Counted from the first letter of the stretch, positions 43,949-53,788 are shown. The stretch is DNA of 64,000 bases from Chryseobacterium angstadtii (GCF_001045465.1 NZ_LFND01000002.1:62001-126000), one strand, 5' to 3'. Notes: a model not told the origin generated them from the sequence alone. Made by a program: numbers and translations.

Positions 43949-43975
43949 AAAACCGCTGTTTATTGCAGCGGTTTT
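43949..43975 (-). terminator. Terminator of the aminopeptidase operon
   Basis: Stem AAAACCGCTG / CAGCGGTTTT with a 7-base loop. On the minus strand the 3' arm continues into T residues. It lies 28 bp after the aminopeptidase stop. Confidence 0.85.
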
Positions 43976-44002
43976 ATATGATTATAAATTTTAAAGGTCT
44001 GT

Positions 44003-46513
44003 TTACTTAAAATCTTCAATGGCTTTGTTCAGCGCATCAATCTGCTTGTTAATGCTTGCTGCATTCTGAGGATTCTGTCTCAGCAATTCCATTTTCTTAC
44101 TTAAACCATCTTTCAGCATCTGGGAAATCATCATTTTTACCTGAGGATTGTCTCCCATTTCGCCTTTCGCATGGCTTAGGATTTTGGTTACATTTTCAGT
44201 TGCTTTCAGGTTATCTGAGCTCATAATCCAGTTATACCCTTCTTCTGCAGACTTTCCTAATTCCGGATTCTGGAATTTAATAAATGGATAGAATGCCACA
44301 AGTGGAGTAATATTAGACATCTGAGACGTCACTTTATTCTTTACAATAACAGGAAGAAGCTGGCCCAGCATTTCATCTGAAACGCCTTCAAGATCAATTT
44401 TATCAGCCAGTGTACTTGCTTTTGACGGATCTATCGCTACAACACCACTTAACGAATTAGCTTTTACTGCATTAGAAACTGCATTAATTCCTTTTTCAAA
44501 AACCGGAAGGTATTTTTTATCCTTCGTTTTCGTCAGGGCACCAATTGCAGCAGCCTGAACAAGGGTTTTCGGATCATTGGATGCTAATTTCTCAACATCT
44601 GCTGCCAAAGCTTTTGCCTGCTCAGGATTGGAAAGATCCATCAGCTGAAGGGCTTTGATTCTTGTTCTGAAATACGGATCTTTTAATGCTGCCGCCAATA
44701 ATTTTGTCGCTGCAGGATTTTTTCCTACCTGGTCTTTTATAGCTGTCAAAGCCGTGTATCTGCTCTTAAATTCCTTAGAATTGGTGAACTGCATCAGGTT
44801 CTGCTCCGGAGTTTTCGTATCGGTGATATCTGCCAGCAAAATACCGTCTGCATTGATATTGACAAGATCAGGCGTTTTAGAAACATCAAAATTAAAGGTA
44901 TTCTTCGCTTCTGCATTTACCCAAACGTTGTATCTTTTCGGCTTTCCATTGTCGTATACATCAATGGCAAGAGGGAATTCAAAAGGCTGCTCCTGAGTCT
45001 GGTTGATTGTTACCGCCACCTGTTTTTTTACCGGTTCAAAGGTAAACGAGTAGTTGATTTTAGGATTTCCGCTTCCGAAATACCATTGGTTGAAAAACCA
45101 GTTCAGGTCTTTTCCGGAAACTTTTTCGAAAGACAGTCTTAGCTGGTGAGCTTCTCCATTCTGATATTCATAGCTTTTCAGATAATCATTCATTCCGGCA
45201 AAGAAGGCATCATCACCCAGATAATTTCTCAGCATATGAAGGATACCTCCACCCTTTTGATAGGTTACAAGATCGAAAACATCTTCTCTGGAATCATAAT
45301 TGAATCTTACCAGATCTTTCTTGAAATCTTTGGGATTGTGGATGTACATGTTGACATCAGACATTTGGTGGTAATCTGCCTGATCTTTTCCGTATTTATA
45401 CTCATTCCAAAGGTATTCGGAATAATTGGCGAAAGATTCGTTTACGGTAAGGTTACTCCAGCTTTCCGCAGTTACAAGATCTCCGAACCAATGATGGAAC
45501 AGTTCATGAGCAATAGTATCTTCCCATTTGTTTTCATCAATTAACTGTCCCGGTTTCTGAAGAATATCGCTTCCGTGAAGAGTGGCTGTCGTATTTTCCA
45601 TGGCGCCACTTACATAATCTCTTCCTGAAATTTGTGCATATTTTGCCCATGGATAGTCATATCCCAGCTTTTTGGAGAAAAACTCGATCATTTCCGGGGT
45701 ATTTCCGTAGATCTGTTTTGCATAAGGTTCATATTCTTTTTCGATGTAATAATCTACCGGAATATTTTTCCATTTGTCTTTAACGATGGCATACTCGCCT
45801 ACCCCCATAAAGAACAGATAAGTGGCATGTCTTTTATCCATTACCCAATGATCGGTTCTCAGGTTGTTCCCTTCTTTCTGCGAATCTTTTAAAATTCCGT
45901 TGGAAAGGGTAACATATTTGTCAGGAACGGTCATGTAGATTTCCTGAGTAGTCTTCTGATTGGGTTTATCAATGGTTGGGAACCATGCAGAAGAGGATTC
46001 CGTTTCACCCTGCGTCCAGATCTGAGTAGGCATATCCGGATCCTGTCCCTGTGCATTGATGAAATAAAGTCCTTTGGCATCATTGATGGCCATGCTTCCT
46101 TTTTGTTTCACTTCATTCGGGCGGGCGGTATACTTGATATATACGGTATATTCCTGATTTTTCTGATAGGTTTTATCCAGTGTGATTTTTAGGATTTCGT
46201 CTTTGTATTCATACTTCAGGGGAGATCTCTTTCCGTTGTTGTCCAGAGCTACTTCATGAATCAGCATTCCTTTTGCGTCAAGGGTTAATTCATTGGTAGG
46301 ATAAAAATAAGGAGAGGCCGTCAACCATTCTTCCCCGCCCATCTGCTCTTTCTGATAATCAAAATTGACTTTAAGCTTTGTATGTTTAAGCTCCGTTACT
46401 TTGGTATGTGTAGCTCTGTACACTTTTTCTCTTCCTGAAGTTTCGGTTTGTGCTGATACATTCGCGGAAAAGAAAATTCCGAGTATAGCAATGGACAAAA
46501 TCGCCTTTTTCAT
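44003..46513 (-). CDS. M1-family zinc aminopeptidase, secreted
   Basis: 836 residues with signal peptide (ILSIAILGIFFSANVSAQ). The substrate motif GAMEN (303-307), zinc motif HELFHH (336-341) and third ligand E359 (NESFANY) define an M1 aminopeptidase. The C-terminal part (from about 600) is helical and HEAT-like (TKLLAAALKDPYFRTRIKALQLMD). It trims N-terminal residues from peptides in the periplasm or outside; no T9SS tail is seen. Last of three tightly spaced genes with a serine hydrolase and a 76-residue protein. Confidence 0.95.
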   Translation of the reverse strand: MKKAILSIAILGIFFSANVSAQTETSGREKVYRATHTKVTELKHTKLKVNFDYQKEQMGGEEWLTASPYFYPTNELTLDAKGMLIHEVALDNNGKRSPLKYEYKDEILKITLDKTYQKNQEYTVYIKYTARPNEVKQKGSMAINDAKGLYFINAQGQDPDMPTQIWTQGETESSSAWFPTIDKPNQKTTQEIYMTVPDKYVTLSNGILKDSQKEGNNLRTDHWVMDKRHATYLFFMGVGEYAIVKDKWKNIPVDYYIEKEYEPYAKQIYGNTPEMIEFFSKKLGYDYPWAKYAQISGRDYVSGAMENTTATLHGSDILQKPGQLIDENKWEDTIAHELFHHWFGDLVTAESWSNLTVNESFANYSEYLWNEYKYGKDQADYHQMSDVNMYIHNPKDFKKDLVRFNYDSREDVFDLVTYQKGGGILHMLRNYLGDDAFFAGMNDYLKSYEYQNGEAHQLRLSFEKVSGKDLNWFFNQWYFGSGNPKINYSFTFEPVKKQVAVTINQTQEQPFEFPLAIDVYDNGKPKRYNVWVNAEAKNTFNFDVSKTPDLVNINADGILLADITDTKTPEQNLMQFTNSKEFKSRYTALTAIKDQVGKNPAATKLLAAALKDPYFRTRIKALQLMDLSNPEQAKALAADVEKLASNDPKTLVQAAAIGALTKTKDKKYLPVFEKGINAVSNAVKANSLSGVVAIDPSKASTLADKIDLEGVSDEMLGQLLPVIVKNKVTSQMSNITPLVAFYPFIKFQNPELGKSAEEGYNWIMSSDNLKATENVTKILSHAKGEMGDNPQVKMMISQMLKDGLSKKMELLRQNPQNAASINKQIDALNKAIEDFK

Positions 46514-46528
46514 CTGTTACTTTATTAA

Positions 46529-46759
46529 TTATTTTTTAGAATTATTTTTTGTTATTATATCGAAAATATCATTCACGAGGGTTTCATAATCACCTGTTTT
46601 CAGCTGTTCTTTTGTTTTGGCAAATGCTTTTTTCAACTCGCTTTCGGGATTTTCATCATCAATAATTTCTGCAGAAGCCACGCCTTTCAGCTGTAATACT
46701 GCATTTTTTAATGCTTCCAGATCTGCTCCTTCTTCGGTATTTATCTTCAAATATTTCAT
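46529..46759 (-). CDS. Small conserved-looking protein of unknown function
   Basis: 76 residues, acidic and lysine-rich. The first half (MKYLKINTEEGADLEALKNA, then LQLKGVASAEIID) has the beta-alpha-beta rhythm of heavy-metal-associated domains but no CxxC, so metal binding is unlikely. The second half is helical (SELKKAFAKTKEQL). It starts one base after the serine hydrolase stop and ends 15 bp before the aminopeptidase start, so it is part of that operon. Confidence 0.7.
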   Translation of the reverse strand: MKYLKINTEEGADLEALKNAVLQLKGVASAEIIDDENPESELKKAFAKTKEQLKTGDYETLVNDIFDIITKNNSKK

Positions 46760-46760
46760 T

Positions 46761-48083
46761 TTACTGTTTTTTAAATGTAAACTTATTGGCTCCCTGTGAG
46801 AAATCCATCGTTCCTTTTTCAGCGTTGAATTTCATATTGATTCCTGCCATTTCAAACTTAAATTCACTCTCAGAGACTGCTTCCAGTGGGAATGTGCCCT
46901 GTCCTGTAGCCTGCCCTTTCAGTTTTCCGTCTTCTAAAAATATTTTGATGTCCAGCGGGAATCCTTCTGCCTTGTACAATCCTTCATATTTTTTCAGAAT
47001 TTCTGCGGCTACAGAAACTTCTCTAAAATTAGGCATTTTAAAGTCTTTGCCAATGGATGTCTGCAGCATTTTAATAGAAATATCATTATTGTTATAATCG
47101 GACTGATTGGTCATAAAGCTGACAGCCGTTTTCAATTCAGGGAAATAATACAGTACGGAAAGGAACTGATCAATTCCACCATTGTGCCCATATCCGGAAT
47201 ATTTTTCGAAAGGTACTTGTGCAATTCCGTAGCCATATCCGTCTTTAAAGTTTTTCATCCGGGCCAGACTTTCTTTACTGACCAATTTTCCATTTTCCAG
47301 GGCAATGATAAATTTCAGAAGCTCGGCAGGTGTAGAAATAATATTTCCTGCGCCTGTCGGAACACTCATATCAGTTTCCTGCCACGGCTGGTAACTTCCA
47401 TTGGAATACGTATAGGAAAGTGCCTGGTTTTGGGAGGGATCAATTTTTCCGCCTACTTTTGTCAGTTTTAATTTCAAAGGTTCGGTTATTTTTCTCTGAA
47501 GCAGCTCTGCATAGGTCTTTTTGTATACTTTTTCCAATATAAAGGCCAGCAGAATGTAGTTTGAATTGCTGTATTCATATTTGGTTTCCGGAGAAAAGTC
47601 ACTTTTATATTTTTTAATGATAGTAAGCAGCGACTGTTCCGTCTGCGGCTTTGTGTTATAAGTCCAGTATTCTTCCTCATCAGTCAGATTGTGGATTCCG
47701 CTTCTGTGCTGCAGAAGATTTTCAATGGTGATTTTATCTGCATTCTCAATTTCCGGATACCAGGTGGAAAGTTTGGCGTCAAGGGCTAACTTTTTCTCTT
47801 CAACAGCTTTCATCACAAGTACTGCGGTGAATGTTTTCGAAATAGAACCAATGCGGTATTGGGTATTTATATTGGCTTTCTGCTGTTTTGAGGCATCGGA
47901 AAAACCAATAACTTTCTGAAAAGTGGGCTGGTCATTTTCCGTCATGGCAAAACTTCCCATTACTTTATGATGTACAGAAAGTGAATCGAGATAATCCATG
48001 AGTTTCTGTTTGTTCACACTTTGCGAAAACGCAGTACAGGAAATGCCTGCTGCCGCAACAAAAAACAGTTTTTTAAGAATCAT
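46761..48083 (-). CDS. Serine hydrolase, class C beta-lactamase/DD-peptidase family
   Basis: 440 residues with signal peptide (FFVAAAGISCTAFSQ). Active-site S80-x-x-K83 (GSISKTF), YSN-type motif (YEYSNSNYILL) and HNGG (GYGHNGGIDQFLS) are in family order. A C-terminal lipocalin-like part follows (YEGLYKAEGFPLDIKIF...FKFEMAGINMKFN). Members are esterases, D-aminopeptidases or peptidases; resistance activity is not implied. Co-transcribed with the M1 peptidase, hinting at peptide processing. Confidence 0.9.
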   Translation of the reverse strand: MILKKLFFVAAAGISCTAFSQSVNKQKLMDYLDSLSVHHKVMGSFAMTENDQPTFQKVIGFSDASKQQKANINTQYRIGSISKTFTAVLVMKAVEEKKLALDAKLSTWYPEIENADKITIENLLQHRSGIHNLTDEEEYWTYNTKPQTEQSLLTIIKKYKSDFSPETKYEYSNSNYILLAFILEKVYKKTYAELLQRKITEPLKLKLTKVGGKIDPSQNQALSYTYSNGSYQPWQETDMSVPTGAGNIISTPAELLKFIIALENGKLVSKESLARMKNFKDGYGYGIAQVPFEKYSGYGHNGGIDQFLSVLYYFPELKTAVSFMTNQSDYNNNDISIKMLQTSIGKDFKMPNFREVSVAAEILKKYEGLYKAEGFPLDIKIFLEDGKLKGQATGQGTFPLEAVSESEFKFEMAGINMKFNAEKGTMDFSQGANKFTFKKQ

Positions 48084-48143
48084 ATTATCGTTTTACAATC
48101 AGTAGTAAAATCGCAGAATCTGTTACAAACAAAATGGGAAATA

Positions 48144-49064
48144 TTACCGGTAATCTTCAGCAGAAATCCCGTTATTTTCCAGCTGTGACATGATTTGGGG
48201 CTCATTTCTCCAAAGGCTGTCTTTTTTGAGATAATTCAGAATTATTTTTTTGTTTCCGGTATTATTAAAGGAAAGAAGCATTGATACATAATCCCTTTTA
48301 CGGCTTTCTCCAATAGAATCGTTTTCGATAAGTTTTATAAACTCTTTCTGCAACGGGCCAGCATATTCTTTTTTGTGCCAGGAATCGAGGTAAAGCAATG
48401 CGGGCAGTCTATGATTGTCAAAGGCTAGTCTGACAATCTGCTGTTTTAGACCGTCGGAATAGGTTCTGTTTCTCAAAGCTGTGGCAAGGATCAGTTCAGA
48501 AGCATCCGGCATAAAAAGAAGCATGCTGTCGAGCTGTTTCAAATTGACATCAGACTTCAGTTTTTCCGGTTTTAATGTGTAATAATAATTCCAGTACACA
48601 GGTTCTGCAGGATGATCTTCACCGATGATACAGCCATTCTGAATATGAATCTTCCCTTTTCTGTGGAGCATTTTCTGAAAACCCGACACATCGTATTTCC
48701 CTTTTCTTTCTAAAAGTCCAATAACTGCATATACAGCTACTACACTATTTTTATTATCCGTAAGGGCAAACAGTTCCTGTTCTGAAGCAGCGTCATATAA
48801 TTTTCTGAAATTTTTGAAATTGGGAGGGTTACCTTCCGAACCTTTTCCTCCATAAGCCGTTTCATAGACATTTAAAGCAGAAATATCTTTCACGGTTTTT
48901 CTTAAATGCTGAGGCACATTCAACGTATCAAAGACAACATCTTTTGTGAAGTCAAATTCTTCAATCAGCGGATTGGATGCAACTTTCTTTTCTTTCTGCT
49001 GATGTTTCTGACAGCCCGAAAGAATAAGGATGGCAACTCCCGCAAAAATTGTCGGAAATTTCAT
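48144..49064 (-). CDS. Lipoprotein of unknown function
   Basis: 306 residues, lipobox ILSGC with C18. Residues about 85-300 look like helical repeats of the HEAT type (SVVAVYAVIGLLERKG, SELILATALRNRTY, LPALLYLDSW). No catalytic motif. It follows thyA by 3 bp, so is translated from the same message, but no functional link to thymidylate synthesis is apparent. Confidence 0.75.
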   Translation of the reverse strand: MKFPTIFAGVAILILSGCQKHQQKEKKVASNPLIEEFDFTKDVVFDTLNVPQHLRKTVKDISALNVYETAYGGKGSEGNPPNFKNFRKLYDAASEQELFALTDNKNSVVAVYAVIGLLERKGKYDVSGFQKMLHRKGKIHIQNGCIIGEDHPAEPVYWNYYYTLKPEKLKSDVNLKQLDSMLLFMPDASELILATALRNRTYSDGLKQQIVRLAFDNHRLPALLYLDSWHKKEYAGPLQKEFIKLIENDSIGESRKRDYVSMLLSFNNTGNKKIILNYLKKDSLWRNEPQIMSQLENNGISAEDYR

Positions 49065-49067
49065 TGA

Positions 49068-49862
49068 TTAGATGGCTACAGGAGCTTTAATTCCCGGGTG
49101 TGGGTCGTAATTTTCAAGGGTAAAATCTTCAAAATTAAAATCAAATATATCTTTTATCTCAGGATTCAGCTTCATGACCGGAAGCAGTCTCGGTTCTCTG
49201 GAAAGCTGTTTTTTCACCTGCTCAAAATGGTTGTTGTAGATATGAACATCTCCGAAGCTGTGAACATAGTCTCCTACTTCAAGATCACACACCTGCGCTA
49301 CCATCATCAATAAAAGTGCGTAGCTCGCAATATTGAAAGGAACTCCCAGAAATACATCGGCACTTCTCTGATACAGCTGCAACGAAAGTTTTCCGTCTGC
49401 TACATAGAACTGAAATAAGGCATGACATGGTGCAAGGGCCATGTTGGGAATTTCTGCAGCATTCCATGCGGAAACGATCAGTCTTCTGGAATCCGGATTT
49501 TTTTTGATCTGATCAACTACCTCGGTAATCTGATCTACTATTTTTCCGTTGGCTCCCTGCCAGCTTCTCCACTGAGCTCCGTAAACAGGTCCCAGATCTC
49601 CGTTTTCATCTGCCCATTCGTCCCAAATGCTCACTCCGTTGTCATTCAGATATTTGACATTGGTATCGCCTTTTAAAAACCACAACAGTTCATAAATGAT
49701 GGATTTCAGATGTACTTTTTTGGTGGTTACCATTGGAAAACCTTTAGACAGATCATATCTCAGCTGGTACCCGAAAACACTTCTGGTTCCGGTTCCGGTT
49801 CTGTCGGTCTTATCTGTTCCATTGTCTAGGATATGCTGTAAAAGGTCTAGGTAGTTCTGCAT
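49068..49862 (-). CDS. thyA: Thymidylate synthase
   Basis: 264 residues, the same length as the E. coli enzyme. Nucleophile C146 ([12 protein letters not shown]), [11 protein letters not shown] (phosphate-binding Arg) and the dUMP-binding [18 protein letters not shown] are present. It methylates dUMP to dTMP with methylenetetrahydrofolate, giving dihydrofolate. A -7 box (TAAATTTG on the minus strand at 49894-49887) lies 25 bp upstream. First gene of an operon with the lipoprotein. Confidence 0.97.
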   Translation of the reverse strand: MQNYLDLLQHILDNGTDKTDRTGTGTRSVFGYQLRYDLSKGFPMVTTKKVHLKSIIYELLWFLKGDTNVKYLNDNGVSIWDEWADENGDLGPVYGAQWRSWQGANGKIVDQITEVVDQIKKNPDSRRLIVSAWNAAEIPNMALAPCHALFQFYVADGKLSLQLYQRSADVFLGVPFNIASYALLLMMVAQVCDLEVGDYVHSFGDVHIYNNHFEQVKKQLSREPRLLPVMKLNPEIKDIFDFNFEDFTLENYDPHPGIKAPVAI

Positions 49863-49886
49863 TTTTAAAGGCGGGTTTTAATGGTT

Positions 49887-49894
49887 CAAATTTA
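49887..49894 (-). promoter_or_regulatory. -7 box of thyA
   Basis: Minus-strand TAAATTTG, an exact TANNTTTG match, 25 bp before the thyA ATG. A -33 TTG at the expected distance is missing. Confidence 0.45.
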
Positions 49895-49934
49895 GAAAAA
49901 ACTAACCGATTTTGAGTTATCATAGATCATAAAA

Positions 49935-49967
49935 AAACAGCTGTGAAAATTATTTCCACAGCTGTTT
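49935..49967 (-). terminator. Terminator of the M4 protease gene
   Basis: 11-bp stem AAACAGCTGTG / CACAGCTGTTT, followed on the minus strand by more T residues. It lies 52 bp after the protease stop. Confidence 0.85.
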
Positions 49968-50018
49968 ACTATTATTATTTTCTTATTGAATCCCTTAGAA
50001 TCCGTTAAAAATCAATGA

Positions 50019-52784
50019 TTAATTTTTAATAATTTTCTGGGTTACTTTCTCTTTTCCATTGTCCAATGACAGTACATATACTCCCTGAAGCAATGATTCA
50101 ACGTTGATAGATTGAGATTTTGTTTCTCCGGAAAGCACTACACTTCCACGGGCATCGGTAAGCTGATACTTGAATTCTGCCCCGGAGCCGGATTTAATCT
50201 TAATCACATCTTTTACAGGATTCGGATACACGCTGATTGCATTATTTCCATTTACTGAAGATTCAGCAAAGATGGAGTTGATAGTACCTGCGGAAGCTAT
50301 TCTCAGGGTATAGTCTTCAACCTGTCCGTAGCTAAATGTTCCACAAGATGAGGAAGGCACCGCGTTGTATTTCATTATGACTCTCATTCTTGTATCTCCC
50401 GTAACAGCAGTACTTGGAATGGTTATATTACCGGATACAGGAGAGGTTGTACTTGCCGTTTTTGACCAGGCCAGTTCTCCGGTGTCTGTGAAATCGCCAT
50501 CGCCATTATAATCAATATAAACAGCATATCCTTCACTGTATTTTGTAGAAGTCCAGGAAGGAGTTATAGTCACTGTGTAAGAAGTTCCTTTTGTGACATT
50601 TCCAATAACAGAAGTGAAATTCTCATATCCCGTGGTTCCTGTTGAAGCTTTATTGATATCTGCAAATTTCACATTACTGATTCGTTCATCCGCAGTAGAG
50701 TTTGCAGAAGCCGAACAATAAGTAACAGCCGTACCCGATTGAGTTGTTACACTCACTGCATTACTTGCCGCTGAAATATTTCCTGCCGCATCTTTTGCTT
50801 TAACCGTGAAGCTGTACGCAGTTGCCGGAGTCAGTCCTGTTACTGTATAAGTGGTAGCTGTCGTAGATCCAAGAAGGCTTGTTCCTCTATACACGTCATA
50901 GCCTGTTACCGCTACATTATCTGTGGATCCGCTCCATGAAAGTGACGTAGAGTTCTGGGTTGTCCCTGACGCTGCCAATTGAGGTGCTGTAGGTGCCTGA
51001 GTATCGGTAACCGGAGTCCCTGAGTAGGCGGTTCCTAAACCTACTGCATAAAATGCATTCTGAGTAGCCTTATGTTCCGCAGAATCTGCACCGAAAAGAT
51101 CTTTTGCCGTTTGAATTCCATAGGTCATGGCATTCGTATAATTAGAATTGGCTGTAAGATAAGAGGTTTCTAGTCTGTAAGCTATTTTTGCTGCTTTTTC
51201 AAATCCTATTCCTGTAACGTTATAATTATTTCCTATATCATTCGTTCCGGTACCTCCTGTTACTAAAAGATAGAACCAGAAGTTTAAAACACCGCTGTTG
51301 GTATGAACGCCACAATAGTCGTTCTGTTGCTGACTAGGCGTAACACATCCTGTAGTGGTTGCATCTTTCCAGTAGGTTCCTTTATAAGTATCCGGCTGTT
51401 TGGACAGACCTGAGTTTGGATTACTCAAAGATCTCAGATAGTTGGGGGATACTTTTGTAATCTCCTCCCCAATTAAAAAGTTTTGTTTTTCCGGGGCATA
51501 TGCATTTTCAACCACCGCTCCCCAAATATCGGAAAAACCTTCATTCATAGCTCCGGATTCTCTCTGATAGGCCAGCTGAGCTGTAGATCCGCACACGGCA
51601 TGTCCTAACTCATGGGCTGTAACGTCAAAGGCTGCAAGCGGTTTAAAAGTGGTTGCTCCATCACCATACACCATTGCAGTTCCGATCCAGGCTGCATTTT
51701 CCCAGGAAGTTGATACATGGATATAGCTATTGAGAACAGCTCCCTGATTATCATAACTATTTCTGTTGAATGTATTTTTGAAATAATCATATGTTTTTTC
51801 CACTCCCCAATGAACATCAAGTCCTACATCGTTACCACTGGCATTATGTTCTGCCGCTGTCCAGTTGTTATCAGTGTCTGTAATATCGGTCTTTACAAGG
51901 TTGGTATATGCTCTATTTCCGTTGTTGTATGTATTGACACCTCCTCCTCTTGTATTGTCTCTTAAAACATATTTTCCGTTGAGAAGGGTGGTTTCAATAG
52001 ATTTTGTTCCGCTGTACCTTGTTTCGGCATTTGCAGTAACAAAAATAGATCTAAAGTCTTCTTTTGATTTATTTTCTGCTCCTATCACAGAATGATTATG
52101 TGTTTCATTTCCATGGACATTCTCATTAGCATGCTTCATGATAGGATCATTAAGCAGCACCGCCCCTGATTTCGCATCTACATATACATTGGATCTTAAA
52201 AAAGGTTCTGCTGAAAAAATGTCGAATTTATAGGATAAGAGAAGTCTGAACTTTCCGTTGGCAGCCTCAACCGGAATTAAAACCAATTCTCCTTTAGGCT
52301 GATATCCAATTTCTCTTCCATATTCGGTATTGGTCATCAGGGTTTTTGCGCCTATATATTTCATGGCTTTCTGAAGGGCTTCAGATTCGGAAACATCGGC
52401 CTGGGTATTGATATCAGAAGTATCGTACATTTCGCCATTCATACTTACCAGGCTGCCTTTTATGTAATGCAGGGTATATCTGGCAAATTCAACTTTAATT
52501 CCGTTGTGATAAAGCTGGTACCTTTCATCGGAAAAATCGCTGAAAAGTTTGGCAGATTCGGTTTTCACCATTTTCGATCCGGCCGGCAGGTTTAAAACCT
52601 CTGAAAAGAATCTTTCATTATCAGACAAGGCTACCTCTTTAGCAGCAGCTCCGGGATTAAAGATAATCAGTGATGATCTTCCGTCTTCACTGTTTATTCT
52701 TTGCCCAACATATTTTTGGGCCTGAAGAGAAATCCCACTTATTAAAAGCGGAATAAAAATCGCAGAAGTCAATTTTTTTTTCAT
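50019..52784 (-). CDS. Secreted M4 (thermolysin-like) metalloprotease with FnIII, GEVED and T9SS sorting domains
   Basis: 921 residues from ATG at 52784, which starts a signal peptide (AIFIPLLISGISLQAQ). In order: FTP/PepSY-type propeptide (about 25-230); M4 catalytic domain with HELGH (391-395) and downstream GAMNEGFSDIWG holding the third zinc ligand; fibronectin III (SLSWSGSTDNVAVTGYDVYR); GEVED-like domain (YAVYIDYNGDGDFTDTGELAW); and a C-terminal type A sorting domain (SVYPNPVKDVIKI...GVYVLSLDNGKEKVTQKIIKN). It is exported by the type IX system and either surface-bound or released, and digests external protein. Monocistronic. Confidence 0.96.
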   Translation of the reverse strand: MKKKLTSAIFIPLLISGISLQAQKYVGQRINSEDGRSSLIIFNPGAAAKEVALSDNERFFSEVLNLPAGSKMVKTESAKLFSDFSDERYQLYHNGIKVEFARYTLHYIKGSLVSMNGEMYDTSDINTQADVSESEALQKAMKYIGAKTLMTNTEYGREIGYQPKGELVLIPVEAANGKFRLLLSYKFDIFSAEPFLRSNVYVDAKSGAVLLNDPIMKHANENVHGNETHNHSVIGAENKSKEDFRSIFVTANAETRYSGTKSIETTLLNGKYVLRDNTRGGGVNTYNNGNRAYTNLVKTDITDTDNNWTAAEHNASGNDVGLDVHWGVEKTYDYFKNTFNRNSYDNQGAVLNSYIHVSTSWENAAWIGTAMVYGDGATTFKPLAAFDVTAHELGHAVCGSTAQLAYQRESGAMNEGFSDIWGAVVENAYAPEKQNFLIGEEITKVSPNYLRSLSNPNSGLSKQPDTYKGTYWKDATTTGCVTPSQQQNDYCGVHTNSGVLNFWFYLLVTGGTGTNDIGNNYNVTGIGFEKAAKIAYRLETSYLTANSNYTNAMTYGIQTAKDLFGADSAEHKATQNAFYAVGLGTAYSGTPVTDTQAPTAPQLAASGTTQNSTSLSWSGSTDNVAVTGYDVYRGTSLLGSTTATTYTVTGLTPATAYSFTVKAKDAAGNISAASNAVSVTTQSGTAVTYCSASANSTADERISNVKFADINKASTGTTGYENFTSVIGNVTKGTSYTVTITPSWTSTKYSEGYAVYIDYNGDGDFTDTGELAWSKTASTTSPVSGNITIPSTAVTGDTRMRVIMKYNAVPSSSCGTFSYGQVEDYTLRIASAGTINSIFAESSVNGNNAISVYPNPVKDVIKIKSGSGAEFKYQLTDARGSVVLSGETKSQSINVESLLQGVYVLSLDNGKEKVTQKIIKN

Positions 52785-52819
52785 AAATAAAAATTTATAT
52801 TGTTTTATTGGAGTGTTAC

Positions 52820-52851
52820 CAAATTTAATAATAATACCTATGCAAAAACAA
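52820..52851 (-). promoter_or_regulatory. Promoter of the M4 protease gene
   Basis: On the minus strand a -33 TTG (52851-52849) and a -7 box TAAATTTG (52827-52820) are 21 bp apart, a full match to the Bacteroidota pattern, 36 bp before the ATG. Confidence 0.6.
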
Positions 52852-53086
52852 TAAAATTTCATTTATTTTAAATTAAAATTCATAATTATAGTTAAATAAT
52901 TAAATATAACATAATAATAGAAAACAAATATTTAACAAAAAATATCAATTCAATTGAATCAAAATACTAAATAAAATTTCATAACCATTTCATTTGATTA
53001 AATATTTTAAACATGAAATCCTATAAAAAATTAATCGTTTAATCAGGAATTCTGAAATATTTCTTTATCAACAGTTTTTTTAATTA

Positions 53087-53122
53087 AAAAAGAGGATACA
53101 GTATAAACTGCAACCTCTTTTT
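53087..53122 (-). terminator. Terminator of the GreA-like gene
   Basis: Outer stem AAAAAGAGG / CCTCTTTTT with an inner stem CAGT / ACTG. On the minus strand it ends in CCTCTTTTTT. It lies about 100 bp after the stop codon. Confidence 0.7.
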
Positions 53123-53225
53123 ATTACCGGATTCCGGCTGGACAACTATTTATTTATTTTATATGCCAGCAAACACCTCAATCTATTTCATTAAGAATCT
53201 GGCCTATAAAAAACTAAACACCAGT

Positions 53226-53666
53226 TTACCATATATTCAGAATGGTTTGAGTTATATTATTAATTGTAAATTCTTCACCTGCTTTTTTTCCGTACATCGC
53301 CTTCACCAAAGGAGACTCTGCAGAAACAGTCATAATTTTCTGATTTTCTGATACAATTTCACCCAAAGATGCTGCAATATAAAACAGTCCTTTATCTGTT
53401 TTTACAAGGGCTCCGTTTTGGACTTTCTCCGATGGTTCAGTATTTATTTTCTGAATAACTGACTGCTGATTTAGAGATTCGTTTAACTGTCTCTGGAGGT
53501 TATTGATCTCCTGCTGAAGCATTTCGCGGCCGGTTTCGTATTTATCTCCCATCGAACTTTTTGTATCGTTACTGGAAGCACGGGTTTCGGCAATAAGCGT
53601 TTCGAAATACCGGATCTTCTCTGCAATTTTTGTTTTTATTATATTTAGTAATTCCTGTTTGTTCAT
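53226..53666 (-). CDS. GreA/GreB-like transcription factor
   Basis: 146 residues. The N-terminal half is a coiled coil (IKTKIAEKIRYFETLI and REMLQQEINNLQRQLNESLNQQ) with an acidic loop SSNDTKSSMGDKYETG at its tip; the C-terminal half (NGALVKTDKGLFYIAASLGEI...SPLVKAMYGKKAGEEFTI) has the FKBP-like Gre fold, with SPLVKAMYGKKAGE close to GreA's SPLGRALLGKKVGD. It likely enters the secondary channel of RNA polymerase. The coiled-coil tip is not identical to GreA, so cleavage activity is uncertain. Confidence 0.78.
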   Translation of the reverse strand: MNKQELLNIIKTKIAEKIRYFETLIAETRASSNDTKSSMGDKYETGREMLQQEINNLQRQLNESLNQQSVIQKINTEPSEKVQNGALVKTDKGLFYIAASLGEIVSENQKIMTVSAESPLVKAMYGKKAGEEFTINNITQTILNIW

Positions 53667-53772
53667 GTTGTGACAGTTTTCGTGTAGAAACTCCCGTATT
53701 AATTTCCCGGGAAGATGATGGGCAAAAATATGAATTTTGGCTAAAGCCGGCTGCAGATTTTGGATAAAATAA

Positions 53773-53788
53773 GCGGGCTAAAGCCCGC
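53773..53788. repeat. GCGGGC-TAAA-GCCCGC hairpin
   Basis: Perfect 6-bp GC-only stem around TAAA, in AT-rich DNA after the GH13 gene. A partial relative, GGCTAAAGCC, occurs about 30 bp earlier (near 53740). No T-run follows on the minus strand, so it is recorded as a repeat that may also act in termination. Confidence 0.65.

Larger units (their letters stand above)
52785..53225. other. 441-bp AT-rich intergenic region
   Basis: Contains the M4 protease promoter (52820-52851) and the terminator of the GreA-like gene (53087-53122). The rest is AT-rich with no gene seen. Confidence 0.65.

Noticed and set aside
46529..46759. Antitoxin of a toxin-antitoxin pair
   Set aside because: The neighbours are a serine hydrolase and an aminopeptidase, both with signal peptides, not toxins.
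53773..53788. Intrinsic terminator of the GH13 gene
   Set aside because: The stem is short and has no T-run on the minus strand, so it is listed only as a hairpin repeat.
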